Below are positions 15,893-24,678 of a stretch of DNA of 38,828 nucleotides, in pieces. Every line of letters begins with the position of its first letter. The stretch's first letter is position 1. The notes beneath the pieces are model-generated. The model ran no database searches. It was not told the DNA's origin and saw only the letters and a program-made list of their open reading frames with translations. Origin of the DNA: Leptospirales bacterium (GTDB lineage Bacteria; Spirochaetota; Leptospiria; Leptospirales; Leptonemataceae); NCBI GenBank assembly GCA_016788865.1, contig JAEUSB010000089.1, positions 1 to 38,828 on the forward strand, given 5' to 3'. The translations under genes were made by a program, and so were the position numbers.

Positions 15893-18269
15893 CGTTGAGG
15901 CCTTGAAACGGAGCCGCCGCGCGCTCCTGCTGCAACTGTTGTTGCTGACGGGGCTTGCTGCATCCAATAGTGCCCAAGCCGAAAGTGTCACCCCCATCCA
16001 GATCGCGCTCTTCGAGCCGTTCCAGCTGGCTGACAAAGAGACATCCGTTGTGGGATTCAGGTTCAATCTGTTCTACGGACACAATAAAAACGTCGTTGGG
16101 CTTGATACGGGCCTCGTCAACGTTGCAAGCGATGCAAGTGGTGGCCTGGGTGTGGGGCTAGTTAACGTTGCGGACGATCACGCGGGAATCCAGGCAGGAT
16201 TCTTTAACGGCGCCGGAAAAAACCTTGTGGGCGCTCAGCTCGGTGTGATCAACTATTCGCGGCATCCCTACGGGTTTCAAATCGGCGCAATCAACGTAGT
16301 GGATGAAGGTTACATGCCCATGATGGGCATCTTCACGAACTGGTCTGACAGGCCGTACCTTGGTCAGTTCACAATTGGCTTCAATCAGGCAAGGCATGCT
16401 CCTTTTCAGCTTGCGGGAATCCTGAATAACTCAAGGGACAGCGGGTTTCAGCTGGCAGCGGGGTTGAATTTTTCCGACGATGGACTTCTACAAGTTTCCG
16501 GTCTCGCCAACAAGGCAGCTAAGAGCGGGCTTCAGATTTCCGCCGGTATCAATCAGGGCGACAGCGTGGGCTTGTTGCAAATCGGCGGCCTGGCCAATCT
16601 TTCGGAGAAAGCCCCGGCTCAGATTGCGTTCGTTGGAAATTCCAGCGATGACACCTCATTGCAATTCGCGTTAGGCGGCAATCGTGCTAAGGCCGCATCG
16701 GCTCAGGTTTCGGGCCTCCTGAACTGGACAGAGGATAGTCGCTTTCAATTCACAGGGTTGATCAATCTGGGCGTCTGTCAAAGCGAATGTAAAAGTTCTG
16801 CGCAGGCGGCGGTCCTTGGCAACTATGCAAAGCACGGTTGGGTGCAGATTGGACTTGCAAACGTCGCAGGCCAGGGTGCAAGACAGTTTGGCGGAATCAA
16901 CCTCGCAGAAAAGATTTCAGGAAGCCAGGTCGGAATTTTGAATCGCTCGATCGAGACGGAAGGATTCATGATTGGTCTTGTAAACGAGAGCCATGACTTG
17001 ACCGGTTTTCAAATCGGCTTACTCAATATAGCAAAGAACGCGTATTTTCCAATTCTTCCATTTTACAATTCAAACTATGAGAAGCGCGAGATTCGAAAAT
17101 CCAGCGGCTTTGCCACAGCCAGTTGGAGTCCTGTTCAACTGAGCCTGTATTCGCCCGGCCAGGTATTCACCTACGAAACTCCCATCAAGGGTGTTCGATT
17201 GAATCTACTCTACGGCAAAAATGAAAATGTAAGCGGTCTCGATCTTGGCCTCTATAACCGTGCGCAGAATGTGACTGGCCTGGAAGCTGGCGTGTTCAAT
17301 CACATCGAAGGTGCATACGCAGGACTGCAATTTGGTGGGATGAATCTTGTTTCGGATGCGTTCGGCGGAGTTCAGCTTGGAATCGGGAGTTACAATGGTT
17401 CGTCGCTGAGAGGCTTATCCCTGGGTGGAATTGTTCTCACGCAGGGCGATGTCACCGGTATGCAGATTGGATTCCTGGGAAATGGAGCGGCAGCCATTTC
17501 CCTTCCGCAAATTAGTCTGGGAGTCAACGGAGCCGCGTCGGTCCCGGCTCAGGTTGGAGGGCTTGGTAACTATTCTGGATCATCCGTTCCAGGTCCCCAG
17601 ATTGCCGGTGGTGTGAACATGACGGAAGGCTCGGCCACCATGCAGGTGGCCGGTCTCATGAATCTAGCGTCAGAGGATGTGTACCCTTTTCAGATCGCCG
17701 GGATATTCAATAGATCTGGTTTTGTTCCCTTGCAGATTTCCGGAGTCGGCAATCAGGCAACGGAAGAGGCGTATTTTCAATTTGCCGGGGCTTTCAACGT
17801 AGTTTCAAGAGAGCTTCGCACTGCTCCATTTGCCCGTGGGCTGGATCCTTACGTTCAGGTGTCTTCTTTCTTCAATTTATCGAGAGGGACATACCTTCAG
17901 GTTTCCGCATTCAACATTGATTCCGGCAAGAACTACGCGCAAATTGGGACAATTAACTTTGCGAACGACGGGGTCTTTCAAGCCGGTGGGGTGAATATCA
18001 ATCTCAAGATGGTCGGCGTGCAGGCAGGCTTTGTCAATGTGGGGCAGGGTCGTGGCCTACAGTTTGGTGTGGTGAACCTTGCTGACGACTACCGCGGCAT
18101 CTCAGTGGCGGCCTGGAATCTGTCTGACAGATATGACGGAGTAGAAGTGGGCCTCTTCAACTATACAAAGCGGTTGAACGGAATCCAGGTTGGGATTCTG
18201 AACATTCATGAGAACGGTAGTCTCCCTATTATGGTCGGCTTGAATTTTGGCTCGGAAGGAAACCAATAA
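15882..18269 (+). CDS. LA_2272-like surface repeat protein, tandemly duplicated
   Basis: A 795-residue exported protein built almost entirely of short repeats with the pattern G-x-Q-x-G-x-x-N, spaced about 16-24 residues (for example GLVNVADDHAGIQAGFFN, GVQAGFVNVGQGRGLQFG). This matches the leptospiral LA_2272-type surface repeat family, probably a beta-solenoid or strand-rich surface protein. Residues 1-33 are a signal peptide (SAQA-ES). Two homologous halves are visible: SVVGFRFNLFYGHNKNVVGL near residue 50 returns as PIKGVRLNLLYGKNENVSGL near residue 430. Each half ends in an ILN-type repeat followed by an N-rich proline-containing segment. ATG 15882 is chosen because it sits directly before the signal peptide. 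It overlaps the BKACE gene by 11 bases and lacks a clear ribosome-binding site. Confidence 0.8.
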   Translation: MHLSVEALKRSRRALLLQLLLLTGLAASNSAQAESVTPIQIALFEPFQLADKETSVVGFRFNLFYGHNKNVVGLDTGLVNVASDASGGLGVGLVNVADDHAGIQAGFFNGAGKNLVGAQLGVINYSRHPYGFQIGAINVVDEGYMPMMGIFTNWSDRPYLGQFTIGFNQARHAPFQLAGILNNSRDSGFQLAAGLNFSDDGLLQVSGLANKAAKSGLQISAGINQGDSVGLLQIGGLANLSEKAPAQIAFVGNSSDDTSLQFALGGNRAKAASAQVSGLLNWTEDSRFQFTGLINLGVCQSECKSSAQAAVLGNYAKHGWVQIGLANVAGQGARQFGGINLAEKISGSQVGILNRSIETEGFMIGLVNESHDLTGFQIGLLNIAKNAYFPILPFYNSNYEKREIRKSSGFATASWSPVQLSLYSPGQVFTYETPIKGVRLNLLYGKNENVSGLDLGLYNRAQNVTGLEAGVFNHIEGAYAGLQFGGMNLVSDAFGGVQLGIGSYNGSSLRGLSLGGIVLTQGDVTGMQIGFLGNGAAAISLPQISLGVNGAASVPAQVGGLGNYSGSSVPGPQIAGGVNMTEGSATMQVAGLMNLASEDVYPFQIAGIFNRSGFVPLQISGVGNQATEEAYFQFAGAFNVVSRELRTAPFARGLDPYVQVSSFFNLSRGTYLQVSAFNIDSGKNYAQIGTINFANDGVFQAGGVNINLKMVGVQAGFVNVGQGRGLQFGVVNLADDYRGISVAAWNLSDRYDGVEVGLFNYTKRLNGIQVGILNIHENGSLPIMVGLNFGSEGNQ

Positions 18270-18272
18270 AAC

Positions 18273-18300
18273 AAAAAAGGCGGCCTTGCGACCGCCTTTT
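18273..18300. terminator. Bidirectional intrinsic terminator
   Basis: AAAAAAGGCGG (18273-18283) and CCGCCTTTT (18292-18300) form a stem flanked by an A tract on one side and a T tract on the other. It serves the converging surface-repeat gene (plus) and lipoprotein gene (minus). Confidence 0.85.
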
Positions 18301-18321
18301 CCCAATCTGAAAGAGATTTGA

Positions 18322-19488
18322 TTAAGCTACAGTGTTCTTGCGTTTGCGGCTTTCAGCAATCGCATAGACACCGAGCGCCAGGATTGCCAGAGCTGCTGTT
18401 GAACCAATCATCAGAGGGGTTTTTCCACCAGCCATTGCAACCATTGAAGCAAGCTTTGTTGCTTTCTGGGATTTCTTTGCATAAAGAGTAATCCCGGTAA
18501 TTTCAACATTCGCAGCCACTGCGGAGACAGCTTTCTCGCGCTCGTCAGAAGCCCCGTCCCAACGGAACAGAATGGTTTGACCAACTTCGCTGAGAGTGAT
18601 CTTGCCACGTGCTTTGATAATTCCCGCTTCCTTGGCTTGAATGTTCACTTTGCCGATTGTCTTTCCGTTCAGATCAAGGATCAGAACATGGAAGGAAGTA
18701 GTCTTCGCTGGCAGAGTTCCAGTGATGTTGAAATCCAACGCTATGCGGAAACGACCGGTCTGGCAATTTGCTGCATCCATGGAAAGGTCATAGTCGCCCA
18801 GAGAAACTGACTTCGTGTGTTCGTCTGACTTGCCCTTTTCGTCTTTGTCGTCCGATTTACCGGAGGATTTACCTTTGTCGTCGCCCTTGCCATTGTTAGA
18901 TTTAACTTTTTCAACGCCCTGGAACGTTGGTGAGCCCTGGCAAATTTCGCTTACCGGAAGGTAAGGGTCATCAGATGTTTCTGCTTCGTCAGCGGTCTCG
19001 CCTGGCCATACTTCAGCTGGAGTAGCTGGCGCAGCAGGGGTAGCTGCAGGTGCTGCAGGAGAGGTTGATGGAGTCGAAGGTGCAACCGATGTAGATGGCG
19101 ACGTTTCTGCTGGTGTTGTTGCAGGAGACGCTGCCGGTGTCGTCGTTGTTGTTGAACCGGTTGTCGGAGCAGTTGAATCACTTGTCGCAGTCGACGTTGA
19201 CGGAGACGTAGAGTCAGTCGACGTCGTCGGAGTTGTGGAAGCAGCAGGCGGATTTACGATGGATTCAACATCGCTTTCACCCACAGCCACATTGGCAAGT
19301 GTAGAATCCACTGTCCCTGTTGAGGATTCTTGTGAAGTATCGGTAACAGTTGCATCGCCTGCTGTTGCCGTTTCCGACGAAGCGCTGGCATCACCCATGC
19401 TTAGAGGGAAAAGTAGCATTCCCTTCTTTTTGCCACCGCTACAGCTGACGAGTGCAATCATGAGCATCAGCACTAGTTTGGTTTTCAT
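18322..19488 (-). CDS. Mucin-like lipoprotein with C-terminal membrane tail
   Basis: A 388-residue envelope protein. MKTKLVLMLMIALVSC ends in a spirochaetal lipobox (Cys16). Residues about 45-175 are a low-complexity T/S/P/A-rich stretch, likely extended and perhaps O-glycosylated. Residues about 205-235 are a K/D/G/S-rich charged linker. Residues about 235-345 look like a small folded beta domain containing one Cys (AANCQTGRFRIALDF). The protein ends with a membrane helix (GSTAALAILALGVYAI) and ESRKRKNTVA, a hydrophobic-plus-basic tail like those of sorted surface proteins. ATG 19488 is chosen over an upstream one because AGGAG lies 8 nt before it and the lipobox follows. Family unknown. Confidence 0.7.
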   Translation of the reverse strand: MKTKLVLMLMIALVSCSGGKKKGMLLFPLSMGDASASSETATAGDATVTDTSQESSTGTVDSTLANVAVGESDVESIVNPPAASTTPTTSTDSTSPSTSTATSDSTAPTTGSTTTTTPAASPATTPAETSPSTSVAPSTPSTSPAAPAATPAAPATPAEVWPGETADEAETSDDPYLPVSEICQGSPTFQGVEKVKSNNGKGDDKGKSSGKSDDKDEKGKSDEHTKSVSLGDYDLSMDAANCQTGRFRIALDFNITGTLPAKTTSFHVLILDLNGKTIGKVNIQAKEAGIIKARGKITLSEVGQTILFRWDGASDEREKAVSAVAANVEITGITLYAKKSQKATKLASMVAMAGGKTPLMIGSTAALAILALGVYAIAESRKRKNTVA

Positions 19489-19827
19489 TTTAGTAACTCC
19501 TGACATGCTGCTCCGTCTTTTGATTCCCAATCCGTAGCGTTCATGTCTATTCCTATTGACGACAGCTAATTCCCTTTGGACAGCAAAAAGCGATCATTTT
19601 TTCAGCAGTAAGCCTTCTTTTCCGGAAAAAAGTGCAGAAAGTAAGTGTTTGCCCGCAGCGCTTTACGTCAATTAGCCTCAATTGCAGTGCGCTTCTATAT
19701 CCTGGTACCTAGGAACGTCCATTAGCCCGCCATTGACCCCGGACTACGTGGTAATGCGTACTATTCATTGCGTGTAATTCACGGGCAGATCGAAAACGCA
19801 AGAATACCAGGAGATTGAGAATAGTTC
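19489..19827. other. Non-coding gap between the lipoprotein and EamA genes
   Basis: About 340 bp with stop codons in all frames and no recognisable RNA or repeat. It must contain the promoter of the lipoprotein gene, whose ribosome-binding site (AGGAG) lies just after its left edge. Confidence 0.4.
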
Positions 19828-20244
19828 TCAGTGTTGTGCAATTACAAACGTTCCAACTACAATCATTGCGGCCCCGAGAATTGTAGTGAGATCAACGGTC
19901 TCTTTTAGGAAAAGGGCCGCAAGGCCTATGGTAATTGCAAGGCTCAGCTTGTCTATGGCAGCCACATGGGATACATTTCCAGTTTCCATTGCTTTAAAAT
20001 AGAAAACCCAGGACAGACCTGTTGTTAGACCGGAGGCAACAAGGAATAGCAGGCTGCTTCGTGAAATTTCTCCCACATCTCTGATCTGCCCGCGCGCAAT
20101 TACAATGCCCCAGGCCAGAAATAGAATCACGATGGTGCGGATAGCAGTGGCAATATTTCCGCCAACTTCTCTCAGGCCCAGTTTGGCAAGGATTGCTGTC
20201 AGCGCCGCGAAGAAAGCAGAGAGCAGCGCGTAGTATTTCCACAT
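19828..20244 (-). CDS. Small EamA-type membrane transporter (half-size)
   Basis: A 138-residue protein with four to five helices in one EamA/DMT repeat. KYYALLSAFFAALTAILAKLGL is the first helix with the usual Lys/Gly edge, SSLLFLVASGLTTGLSWVFYFKAM the central pair with the conserved YFKA pattern, and LSLAITIGLAALFLKE plus a final helix the remainder. Full-length DMT proteins have two such repeats, so this one probably works as a dimer, as other small EamA proteins do. The start ATG 20244 lies 8 nt after the stop of the TPR-like gene, so the two are co-transcribed. Substrate unknown. Confidence 0.75.
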   Translation of the reverse strand: MWKYYALLSAFFAALTAILAKLGLREVGGNIATAIRTIVILFLAWGIVIARGQIRDVGEISRSSLLFLVASGLTTGLSWVFYFKAMETGNVSHVAAIDKLSLAITIGLAALFLKETVDLTTILGAAMIVVGTFVIAQH

Positions 20245-20252
20245 GCGCGGTG

Positions 20253-21035
20253 TCAGGCAGCGCGTTTCAGGGTTTTGAAAAGGCGCAGAGCTTCGTCGTA
20301 GCGACCACAAAACAGGTACGCCATTCCAAGCTCCATGACGTCTTCAGACGTACCGCTCTTCTTCTTCTCCAGGAGCTTGATTGTCTCGGTGTATTTCATT
20401 CTGATTTCTTCAAATCGCTCTTCGGTTGGTCGATACGCGTGACCGGAAACCCGTTCAAATAGTACAATAAGGATTCGTTCTGCCTCGCGGAACATTCCGA
20501 GCTTGATCATGGACAGTGCTACCTTCTGAATCACCACATCGTCTTTTACCAGCGCCTGATACTCTTTGAAATGGGCCAGCGCCTCCTTGTGTAGGTCTGC
20601 GTGGTGTGCCGTGGATATGATTACTTCCGCCAGCCGATCCTTGAAGGCAGGGAATTTTACAAATTTCTTGAGGACGGGGTAAGCAAGCGCGTAGGAGCCC
20701 GTGGCCCTGGCACATTCCAGGAAACGATCCACCATCAGACGAGTATGATATTCTTTCTGAAGCAGCCAGGCGCCGAGTGTCTCAGCTGCGCCCTTGAGAT
20801 TGCCCCTGTAATAATACCCCATTCCGCGAACGAGCGCGGAGAACAGGTCGCCCGATGGCTCACCGGCTCGTCCGTCAACTTCGAGCTCCGCAAGCAATCG
20901 TAGATCGCGCAGATCTGCATTCGCCGATTCAAGATACTCCGGGTGGCTGAGGATACCCTCAAAATCGCCGGCAGCATACATATCCCAGGCGTGAAGCACG
21001 GATTCCAGGGCAGTGATCGTTTTCATCTTGCTCAT
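20253..21035 (-). CDS. TPR-like helical repeat protein
   Basis: A 260-residue soluble protein composed of paired helices. The segment GMAYLFCGRYDEALRLFKTL near the C-terminus is a clear tetratricopeptide-type motif, and earlier repeats are weaker (ALVRGMGYYYRGNLKGAAETL, ALSMIKLGMFREAERIL). No signal peptide or catalytic motif is seen. Such proteins act as scaffolds for protein partners. It is followed by the small EamA gene with an 8-nt gap. The start could be the ATG at 21035 or the one at 21026; neither has a clear ribosome-binding site. Confidence 0.7.
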   Translation of the reverse strand: MSKMKTITALESVLHAWDMYAAGDFEGILSHPEYLESANADLRDLRLLAELEVDGRAGEPSGDLFSALVRGMGYYYRGNLKGAAETLGAWLLQKEYHTRLMVDRFLECARATGSYALAYPVLKKFVKFPAFKDRLAEVIISTAHHADLHKEALAHFKEYQALVKDDVVIQKVALSMIKLGMFREAERILIVLFERVSGHAYRPTEERFEEIRMKYTETIKLLEKKKSGTSEDVMELGMAYLFCGRYDEALRLFKTLKRAA

Positions 21036-21088
21036 ACTATTTTAGAGATTCGGTCAGGTAGCAAGATTCAATAAGGGCTTTTAGACGC

Positions 21089-21355
21089 TCAGGAGATCCG
21101 AAAACCCCCGGAAAGAGGGCGGTCATCCAGCTCGCTCGTAACAAAAGAAACCTGCGACCAGGAGGGTCCCCGCTTCAGCTCTGCTTCCAGCGATGCCATC
21201 TGGTCGGACGTACCCCGGGCCAGGCATTCGACACTGCCGTCGGCCAGGTTGCGGACAAACCCGGTGACGCCGAGCTTCCTGGCTTCCCCGAGGACGAACT
21301 GACGAAAGCCCACTCCCTGGACTTTGCCTTCTACTATGAACCGTTTTTGTTCCAT
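21089..21355 (-). CDS. acyP: Acylphosphatase
   Basis: Hydrolyses acyl phosphates such as acetyl phosphate and carbamoyl phosphate; small cytosolic enzyme. The 88-residue length is typical. The two catalytic residues are present: Arg18 in GKVQGVGFRQF (phosphate cradle) and Asn36 in GFVRNLADGSVE. The C-terminal strand ends GGFRIS in place of the common FxI/FRY ending. It is divergent from pdxJ, with 84 nt between the starts. Confidence 0.93.
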   Translation of the reverse strand: MEQKRFIVEGKVQGVGFRQFVLGEARKLGVTGFVRNLADGSVECLARGTSDQMASLEAELKRGPSWSQVSFVTSELDDRPLSGGFRIS

Positions 21356-21439
21356 GGCCGGCGTCGAACTTCCATATTGATCGGCCTGCAGTCAAAAAGA
21401 ATTGGTTGGTTGTCCCGGCCAGGCAGGTCCCTTTGGTCC

Positions 21440-22153
21440 ATGCACAGACTGTCTGTAAACCTGGACCATATTGCCACGCTCCGGCAGGTTCGCGGCACGC
21501 AGTATCCCGATTTACTCGAGGCAGCTCGCCTGGTGCAGGTCGCCGGCGCCGACGGGATTACGCTTCATCTGCGGGGGGATCGCCGCCACATTCAGCCAGC
21601 GGACGTCACCCTCATACGCGCGTTCGAGTTGCCTTTGACCCTTGAGATCGCCTGTTCAGCAGAGAATTTGAAATACTGTGCCTCCATTCGTCCGCATGCT
21701 GTAACTTTCGTTCCGGAACGTAAGGAGGAACTGTCCACAGAGGGAGGGCTGAATCTGGGCGCACCCGGATTGAAAGAATTTGTAAACGAGGCCGTTTTAT
21801 CGCTCAAAGATGCCGGCGTCATTTGTTGTTTGTTTCTGGAGCCTGATCCCGAGACGATCAGAGCCGCACATGCAATGGGAGTGAGGATGATAGAACTGCA
21901 CACCGGGACCTATGCGGAGGCAACGCCCGCGCAGATTGCAGGCGAACTTGAGCGTATTCAGAAAGCTTCCGCTCTGGGGTCGAGTCTCGGAATCCAGATG
22001 AACGCGGGCCACGGGCTGACGGTCGCAAATGTGGTACCCTTCGCTGCGGATAAGAATCTCTTTGAATTTTCCATTGGCCATTCCATAGTCTGCAGGTCGG
22101 TCTTTGTAGGGCTCAAGGCAGCAGTTCAGGAGATGAAACAGGCGATTGGGTGA
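21440..22153 (+). CDS. pdxJ: Pyridoxine 5'-phosphate synthase
   Basis: Condenses 1-deoxy-D-xylulose 5-phosphate with 3-amino-2-oxopropyl phosphate to pyridoxine 5'-phosphate (DXP-dependent vitamin B6 pathway). 237 residues, normal length. It shows the N-terminal NLDHIATLRQVRG signature, GADGITLHLRGDRRHIQ, the Glu in LTLEIACS, VTFVPERKEELSTEGGL, the catalytic-loop His in ELHTGTYA and the phosphate loop MNAGHGLT. The frame is open 93 nt further upstream, but ATG 21440 gives the conserved N-terminus. It is the first gene of the plus-strand run that continues with the CHAT gene 39 nt later. Confidence 0.96.
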   Translation: MHRLSVNLDHIATLRQVRGTQYPDLLEAARLVQVAGADGITLHLRGDRRHIQPADVTLIRAFELPLTLEIACSAENLKYCASIRPHAVTFVPERKEELSTEGGLNLGAPGLKEFVNEAVLSLKDAGVICCLFLEPDPETIRAAHAMGVRMIELHTGTYAEATPAQIAGELERIQKASALGSSLGIQMNAGHGLTVANVVPFAADKNLFEFSIGHSIVCRSVFVGLKAAVQEMKQAIG

Positions 22154-22192
22154 GGCCCGGTAACGTGGCGTAGCATTCTCGCAGAGACATCT

Positions 22193-23971
22193 ATGGAATT
22201 CTTGAACATCCTCATCGACCGCGTGGACAAAACCAACGTGTTTAACGTTATGCGTGGTCGCATGCCCTCGAGGGAAAGCCATCTTCAGGCAGTCGTCGAC
22301 GAGGACTTGATTCAGGAGTATCTCGGTGAGATTGATCGGCTGAATCGCATTGCCGCCGGAATGCAAAATGAAGACTCCAACGGGATTTTCGATTTAACTG
22401 TAAGCATCCGGCGACTCGGTGAATCGTTTTTCCTCCAATTTTTTCCTGAACCGGTTCAAGATCTGCTTCGGGCTGAACGCGGTTTCTTATTTTTGCATGT
22501 CGATTCCAAACTCAGACGTATCCCCTGGGATCTACTACATGACGGAAGCTGTTTCCTGTCTGACAAGTTCTACATTGGAAAGAATATTTCCGGGCACTGG
22601 CGCGAAACCCAGCACGTGGAGCGCGAGAACCTTCGCGTACTCATCGTCTGCGATCCCACGGAGGATCTGGCCTGGGCTCGAAAAGAAGGTGAGGGGCTAT
22701 TTGACGCGCTGAGTGGTCAGGTTGGCCCGGATAAACTTGACATTCAATTTTTGTCTGGCAAGTCGATCACCAAACTTTCGCTGTTGGACGCAATGAAGGA
22801 CAGAGACGTGATCCATTATGCAGGACACATCCGTTCCTCGCGGGATCCCCGTGAAAGTGGTTGGCTGCTCTCGGAAGAACGGGTGCTTCGCACACGTGAA
22901 ATTGAAAAGGCGGGATTCTCTCCCGACTTGCTCTTTGCGAACGGTTGTTCTGTTCAGAATGAAGACGAGAATGATTCGGTTGATGTGGCCTCGGCGTTTC
23001 TCCGTGCCGGTATCTCGAATTTCATTGGTACAAACTGGGAAATCAAGGATAGCCGGCATACGCTTGACTTTGCTGTGAACTTCTATCGCTCGATTTTTGA
23101 AGAAAAGTCAATCGGCGAATCGCTGTTTGATGCAAGACAAACCGCCAGGCGCAGCTATCCACCGGCTGATCTGACCTGGGCTAACTACGTGCTCCACGGC
23201 AATCCAATGGCGCGCATCTATCGCAACGCAGAGCGTCGCACGTTTCATAGTTCTGTAAACATACTCAATGTCAGGCGAATCCTTGAAGAGTATCCTGCGC
23301 CCATTGCCGGTGAATACGCCAGGTTTCAAGAGCTACAGAATGGACCTGCATCCGATCGCGCCAATATGGAGATGTTGAATTCCCTCATTGAAACATATGA
23401 GAGTACCATCTACATCACGGCCAGTATCGTCTTTGCTGGCGCAATTAGCCAGGGCTTTCGCGCCGAAGTTCCTGAAAACAATCAGGGGCTGGATGCATGG
23501 GTGGAAAAGATCTATACCTGCCTCTCCAACATGAAGGCTCTGAAGATGGAACCACCGGTACCCGGCTTGCCGGAAAGTCTGACCATGCATCGTGAAAACA
23601 TTGAAAAGCTCCTGGGATGGAGAAACGGCTTCAGGGCCGGAGAAATTGGCCCGGAAGATGCTTCATCCTACGTGATTACATTTCAATATCTGTTCGAAAA
23701 TCTACTCGCAGATCTGAATTTCCTGAGACGAATTCTTCTATTGTACGCACCACCTGACGGCGCCCCGGCCCGGGTTCTCCAGGGAGTTGCGCGCGGGGAG
23801 AACTTCCGGATACTTCCTCATGAGAACGTATCTGACCTTACAGACCTCGAGGCCAGCGCTGGCCGGGTGCTCTGTTTTAGCAGTATGCGCCGAGCTTTGT
23901 TCTCACTCGATTCGTTTCTGAAATATGATTCAGAGACGGGTCTATTGAAGTACAACCTTGAATTTTCATGA
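22193..23971 (+). CDS. CHAT-domain (caspase-like) protein
   Basis: A 592-residue soluble protein. Residues about 75-345 are a CHAT domain, a caspase/separase-related cysteine protease fold. It includes the RRIPWDLLHDG strand, LRVLIVCDPTEDLAWARKEG, the His motif VIHYAGH (His212 as the likely catalytic residue), and the Cys motif LLFANGCSVQ (Cys252). The final LTWANYVLHGNP is also typical. The His-Cys dyad is complete, so it is likely an active protease. Residues about 350-592 form a helical domain I do not recognise, perhaps for partner or substrate binding. There are no repeats and no signal peptide. Its stop overlaps the YkgJ-like start (ATGA), showing tight coupling. The target and trigger are unknown. 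Confidence 0.85.
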   Translation: MEFLNILIDRVDKTNVFNVMRGRMPSRESHLQAVVDEDLIQEYLGEIDRLNRIAAGMQNEDSNGIFDLTVSIRRLGESFFLQFFPEPVQDLLRAERGFLFLHVDSKLRRIPWDLLHDGSCFLSDKFYIGKNISGHWRETQHVERENLRVLIVCDPTEDLAWARKEGEGLFDALSGQVGPDKLDIQFLSGKSITKLSLLDAMKDRDVIHYAGHIRSSRDPRESGWLLSEERVLRTREIEKAGFSPDLLFANGCSVQNEDENDSVDVASAFLRAGISNFIGTNWEIKDSRHTLDFAVNFYRSIFEEKSIGESLFDARQTARRSYPPADLTWANYVLHGNPMARIYRNAERRTFHSSVNILNVRRILEEYPAPIAGEYARFQELQNGPASDRANMEMLNSLIETYESTIYITASIVFAGAISQGFRAEVPENNQGLDAWVEKIYTCLSNMKALKMEPPVPGLPESLTMHRENIEKLLGWRNGFRAGEIGPEDASSYVITFQYLFENLLADLNFLRRILLLYAPPDGAPARVLQGVARGENFRILPHENVSDLTDLEASAGRVLCFSSMRRALFSLDSFLKYDSETGLLKYNLEFS

Positions 23972-24678
23972 CCGGGCCCGGAGAAAACGCCTGTCAGCGC
24001 CGCGGTGTCTCCTGCGGTGCCTGTTGCGGCATCTATAACCTTACCCTTGGCGAAGACGATCGCTCCAGGCTGATCCGCGATCGCACGGCCGAATTTGCAA
24101 ATGTCGACCTGACGCAGGCCGGCAGCTTTGCAAGCTATCGTCAAGCAAGAGAAGCCGTGGAAGCCGGAATCCCGCGGTTCAATGCAGAAACCTACGTCTG
24201 CCCATTCTTTGGAATTCCGCGCGGGCGAGACTCAGCGGGCTGCATGGTTCACCCCTCTATTACGGGAAATCCGCATTCCCAGAATTTTTCGTTCTATGGC
24301 GCATCTATCTGTCAGACCTATGACTGCCCGAACAAAGAGCGTGATGTGAACCTGGTCTATTCGGACTATTGCAGCCGTTTTCCCGAGTATGCCCGCCTCA
24401 TGGCAGACACGCGATTCTTCAATCTCCTGATTTCCTTGCCAGGTTTTCTGCAGACTCTGGCGGCTGCCCTGGACGGCGATCCTGCCGAGCGCGCAGACTG
24501 GCTTTCGAGGTTAGACGCGCTGGCGAACGCGCGCCTGCTTGCACCGGAATCGCAGGCTGTTGCATCGTTTGAATTCAGGCGATTCACAAATGACGAAGAA
24601 GAATTGTTGGATGTTTTTGGCCACCTGAACCAGTTTGACCGGGTGCGTATGCTGGATACATTTCGGAGCCTGGGTTGA
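23968..24678 (+). CDS. YkgJ-like cysteine-cluster protein
   Basis: A 236-residue protein with cysteines placed as in the YkgJ (CxxCxxCC, predicted Zn/Fe-binding) family. C9 and C16-G-A-C19-C20-G are near the N-terminus, followed by YVCPFFG, then AGCMVHP and SICQTYDCP about 70-120 residues on, plus one more Cys in YSDYC. The C-terminal half is helical and without cysteines. The pattern suggests a bound metal or Fe-S cluster, and no enzymatic activity is established. It overlaps the CHAT gene by 4 nt and the next gene by 4 nt, so it is almost certainly made together with the CHAT protein and may be its partner or substrate. Confidence 0.7.
   Translation: MTGPGENACQRRGVSCGACCGIYNLTLGEDDRSRLIRDRTAEFANVDLTQAGSFASYRQAREAVEAGIPRFNAETYVCPFFGIPRGRDSAGCMVHPSITGNPHSQNFSFYGASICQTYDCPNKERDVNLVYSDYCSRFPEYARLMADTRFFNLLISLPGFLQTLAAALDGDPAERADWLSRLDALANARLLAPESQAVASFEFRRFTNDEEELLDVFGHLNQFDRVRMLDTFRSLG

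Noticed and set aside
15900..18260. CRISPR-like or DNA-level tandem repeat array
   Set aside because: The repetition is at protein level in one long coding frame; DNA copies are diverged and no spacer structure exists.
18951..19181. Gln/His/Leu-rich minus-strand frame
   Set aside because: It is an alternate-frame reading of the low-complexity T/P/S/A stretch of the lipoprotein gene.
21797..22366. 189-residue minus-strand frame across the pdxJ/CHAT junction
   Set aside because: Both plus-strand genes are certain there, and the product shows no signal or domain.
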